Source: Chimonanthus salicifolius
Taxonomy: Eukaryota; Streptophyta; Magnoliopsida; Laurales; Calycanthaceae
Assembly (NCBI GenBank): GCA_013350335.1
Contig: CM023540.1
Location: forward strand, 26,019,175-26,083,174
Reading direction: 5' to 3'
DNA length: 64,000 nucleotides
Positions 60,829 through 64,000 of this stretch are shown in pieces. The notes below the pieces were generated by a model, which was given only the letters and a program-made list of their open reading frames with translations, searched no databases and was not told the origin of the DNA. The translations under genes and the position numbers were made by a program. Each line of letters opens with the position of its first letter. The stretch's first letter is position 1.

Positions 60829-62037
60829 CATAGTCACAAATACCGTTCTCGGGATATTAACGGGAACCGTTATTAACGGGATATTTTCAAATTCTCGGGT
60901 TTTTAACGGGAATTTAACGGGAAAATCTCGCGGAAAATATAAATATTTAAAATAATAATAAAAAATAATATAATAAAGGGATTTTTTCTGAAGTTTGCAT
61001 TATGAGATAATTTAAATCAAATAAAGGGATTTTCAAATTTACAATCTGAAATAAATTTAATTATTTAAATAATAAAATTTATTTTAAAACTTTAAAGTTA
61101 TTTTTTCAGCAGTGTGTACTTTGAAAATTTCTCAAATTAAATATCCGGACTAATTACGATAATCCGATAAAAACACTTTAAGACTTCAAGGTCTTTTGAC
61201 ACTCTTAAATATTTAAAACACAGTATTTTACAAATAAAGATATCCCTAGGGTATACCGAAAACATATTTAGGAGTGTCAAAAGACCTTGAAGTTTTAAAG
61301 TATTTTTATCACGTTATCGTAATTAGTCCGGATATTCAATTTGAGAAATTTTGGAAATACACAGTGCTTAAAAAATAATGTGCATAGTGTATTAAATAAT
61401 AAAATCTCCTTTAAAACTTTAAAGTTATTTTTTAGACACTGTGTATTTCCAAAATTTCTCAAATCGAATATCCGGACTAATTACGATAATTTGATAGAAA
61501 TACTTTAAGACTTTAAGGTCTTTTAATACTCCTAAATATGTTTTTGGCACACCCTAGAGATACCTTTATTTGTAAAATACTGTGTTTTAAATATTTAGGA
61601 GTGTCAAAAGACATTGAAGTCTAAAAGTATTTTTATCAGATTATCGTAATTAGTCTGGATATTTAATTTGAAAAATTTTCAAAGTACACACTGCTTAAAA
61701 ATTAACTTTAAAGTTTTAAAATAAATTTTATTATTTAAATAATTAAATTTTATCCATATTTCCTATTTCCTGGTGTCGTGTCCAGCGGGTGTGTGCGGAT
61801 AGCGCCAGTGACTGCAGATGACGTCAACATGGGATAACCGTGTAATGGAAAAAATTTAAACGGTAAAAACGCGTTTTTAACGCGATTTTACCGTTTCTCG
61901 CGTTAAAAACGCGTTTTTAACGGTAAATTTCCGATAAAAACGGCATAGGCGATAAAATCGCGTTTTTAACGCGATAACGTTATTTTCCCGATATTTTCGC
62001 GGTAAAAACGAAAATATCGGCGGTATTTGTCACACTG
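60829..62037. mobile_element. Non-autonomous hAT-like element upstream of LIG6
   Basis: 1,209 bp bordered by a perfect 8-bp duplication, gtcagggg (60821-60828 and 62038-62045). The left end CATAGTCACAAATACCG and the reverse complement of the right end, CAGTGTGACAAATACCG, are imperfect inverted repeats with CA...TG borders, as in hAT elements. Subterminal regions are packed with TTAACGGGA / ACGCGTTTTTAACG motifs (60843-60935 and 61855-62030). The centre (about 61044-61755) is a near-perfect long palindrome. No transposase. Confidence 0.85.
61044..61755. repeat. Long palindrome made of four alternating modules
   Basis: Left arm (about 61044-61395) pairs with right arm (about 61400-61755) over nearly the full length; both outer ends read taattatttaaat, then acttTAAAGTTA and gtgtgtactttgaaaatt. 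Each arm is itself an inverted repeat: the module around tccggactaattacgataa and aaggtctttt(g/a)a(c/t)act appears as sense, antisense, sense, antisense. Confidence 0.88.
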
Positions 62038-62045
62038 GTCAGGGG

Positions 62046-63511
62046 AAGGATAATTTTCCAGGGATGGACATGGCAGTACAATAAAATATAATTTGAAAAT
62101 TTTAATTGAGAATATTGTTAAATATAATTTTAAAGTTTAAAAAAATTAACTATTAATAAGATTTGAGTTTAATTTATTGTGATTGTATCTAAAAATGACT
62201 TTAAAAAAAATTCAGGTTAAATCGGATCAGATTGATTCTCAGACTAGAAGTCGAGTCAGGTTAATTCTCGAGCTAGAAGTTGGGTCAGGTTGGGTTGTGA
62301 AATTTGAATTATCAATTCCAATCAGATCGAGTCGGGTTCAATCATTTTTTTATATGAATTGAAGTTGAATTTATCAAAATTTGACCCCACTTTCACCCCT
62401 ACCACAAGGTGGTGTTCAATCAATTTCTCTTCTATTTGAGATATTTCTAACATCCAGAAATTATCCAGTTTGAACCAGTTCACATTTGATTTTTGTGAAC
62501 TCACAACTGAGGCCACTGAAGGATGTGAACATGCAATTGAGGCTGTTGGATCAAGCCAATGACGAGATTTGCTTCAAGTTCCACTAACTGTGAACTTACA
62601 TGCCTTCAAGATGAAACTGGACCCACCAGAGCACTAACATTCAGAATCGAAGAGGATAGTCCATTCCCACATTTCAATTTGCTCACTCTTCCAGGTGAAC
62701 AAATTGGCGAGGAAGGTACCCCTTTCTTGAAGCTCTCCGCTCAAACTTACTACTCCGGTAAGCAGGGGCCCCTACCCATTGGATTTGGACCCGGCTTGCT
62801 TGGGCAGAGCCCACCTATGGACTAACATGGGCTTTCTAAACTAATGAATGCTGGTGGGGATATATCAGACGTAAAAAGAACGGGATTACCAAAATTTTGA
62901 CGTCTTGGCCGATATCTCTCACTTAATTTTTTTTTTTTTTAATCTAATTGTGTGCACACATAACTCAGTGTGTGAAAGAGAGCATGACCCAAAATTGAGA
63001 AACAATCCGCTGCCACCTTCATTGATGTGAAAACGAATTGAATAAAATACTAAATTGTTTTTTGTTTGTTAAATCAAGTAAAGTTACAACAATATACAAG
63101 TTGACGACGAGTTCACTGATGCTCAACATCAAACCAAAAAGGGAGAGCAGTCCGAGTGTATATGACCCGTATTCATTATTGGAGTTACTACGAACGAGTC
63201 TTATATTGGAAGTGTAGAGAGAGATGTAAGAGTTTATAAATTACTTGAGTCACTCCACCTAACAGGTTAATATTTTGGGATGGAAGCTCAGATCCTAACA
63301 CATGCTGCAATAAAATAATCCCACCGGTCAGAACAGCCTTAGCACCTCCTTCAATCCGTGTCAGGGGTAAAAAAAATGCCCCAACCGAGATCTCGGACTT
63401 GACGAATATCGGCCGATATCTCGTCAATATCGGCTGATATTTCTCTCTCTTTTTTTTTACAAATCTCAGCTGTATCGGCGAGATCTTAGTCATATCGGCT
63501 GATATCTCGTC
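62046..63511. other. Intergenic, repeat-like sequence
   Basis: No gene recognised. 62210-62340 repeats GGGTCAGGTT/GAGTCGGGTT-like motifs. The 88-codon open frame at 62559-62825 has no family resemblance I can identify. 63380-63512 contains a cluster of ATCGGC(C/T)GATAT motifs, also met at about 62905. Confidence 0.45.
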
Positions 63512-64000
63512 TGTAACGACCCGTCCCGCTACGGCACGTTAAAACTGATACGAACTCCTAAAACCGATCCAATTCAATTTCGGATACTTTTTTTTTTTTG
63601 GAAGGGAGACGCCGCTCCTGCAACCCATACTAACCATAACGATCCGCCAATAAGTCAAAAAACGTAAGCATCAATCAGAATTACAAATTATAGCATCATC
63701 ACATTATTACATTCATCCAACTTAGTGAAATGTACACATATCTCAAATACATTAACAGGTCTTCAAGTACAAAATGAAGCCAAGACAAGTACGAAGCTGC
63801 GACTCCACACCCAACGTTCGATTGAGGGTCCTGCCTGCCCTTCCTCTATGAAGTACCTGTGAGGCAAGGGGTGAGCTCTACATGTCCAGTGAGGGTAACA
63901 CACATACCATATGTCACCAAGCATACACGGCATATAATCACATGAACACAACAATGTCTAAGATGTCTACATGCATGACCATACAAACGTATGCCCTACC
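63512..64000. mobile_element. Probable LTR-retrotransposon end running off the window
   Basis: It starts TGTAACGACCCGTCCC, the same kind of terminus as the TRIM LTR at 52236. About 63868-63950 matches, inverted, the repeat at 42100-42183. No protein domain is visible before the window edge. Confidence 0.35.

Noticed and set aside
62559..62825. 88-codon open frame as a gene
   Set aside because: No recognisable motif, no supported exons around it, and surrounding sequence is repeat-like.

Overview
This is nuclear DNA of a flowering plant. The evidence is introns with GT-AG borders, very AT-rich intergenic DNA, abundant plant-type LINE, Copia, Ty3/gypsy, TRIM and hAT-like relics, and genes whose best matches are plant families, including DNA ligase 6, which is plant-specific. 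Long introns crowded with LINE debris suggest a non-grass angiosperm, possibly an early-diverging eudicot. That placement is tentative.

Four protein-coding genes can be reconstructed exon by exon with consistent splice phases. (1) 610-7708, plus strand: a 249-residue acidic/basic protein with one C2H2-type zinc finger, six exons, uncharacterised. (2) 14282-10562, minus strand: a 250-residue predicted plastid protein, four exons, distantly fibrillin-like. (3) 21655-16574, minus strand: histone chaperone ASF1, 181 residues, three exons, with a GC-AG second intron and a telo-box plus E2F-type site upstream. (4) 60695-25921, minus strand: DNA ligase 6 (LIG6), about 35 kb, 20 exons, about 1,402 residues. 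LIG6 joins an SNM1/Artemis-type metallo-beta-lactamase/beta-CASP nuclease, encoded wholly in exon 1, to an ATP-dependent DNA ligase spread over 19 small exons. The linker holds a consensus PCNA-binding (PIP) box between two UBA-like helical segments. ASF1 and LIG6 are both genome-maintenance genes, but nothing suggests more than chance proximity.

The rest is mobile-element archaeology. LIG6 intron 3 (8.2 kb) contains a gypsy remnant and an antisense LINE; the LINE is interrupted by a LINE 3' fragment with a 13-bp target duplication, which is itself interrupted by a complete 532-bp TRIM with a perfect 5-bp duplication. Intron 18 (5.6 kb) holds a dead Copia element split by a LINE and a solo LTR. 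Intron 6 holds a 1.2-kb solo LTR with a perfect 5-bp duplication. Three copies of one tRNA-derived SINE family occur, each with flanking duplications. Two elements, 22162-23118 and 60829-62037, have an unusual palindrome-of-palindromes layout. The second is hAT-like with an 8-bp duplication and lies about 130 bp upstream of the LIG6 start codon.

Ends of the window: 1-600 is AT-rich with no gene seen. 62046-64000 carries only repeat-like sequence, probably an LTR element running off the right edge. No tRNA, rRNA or CRISPR feature was recognised.
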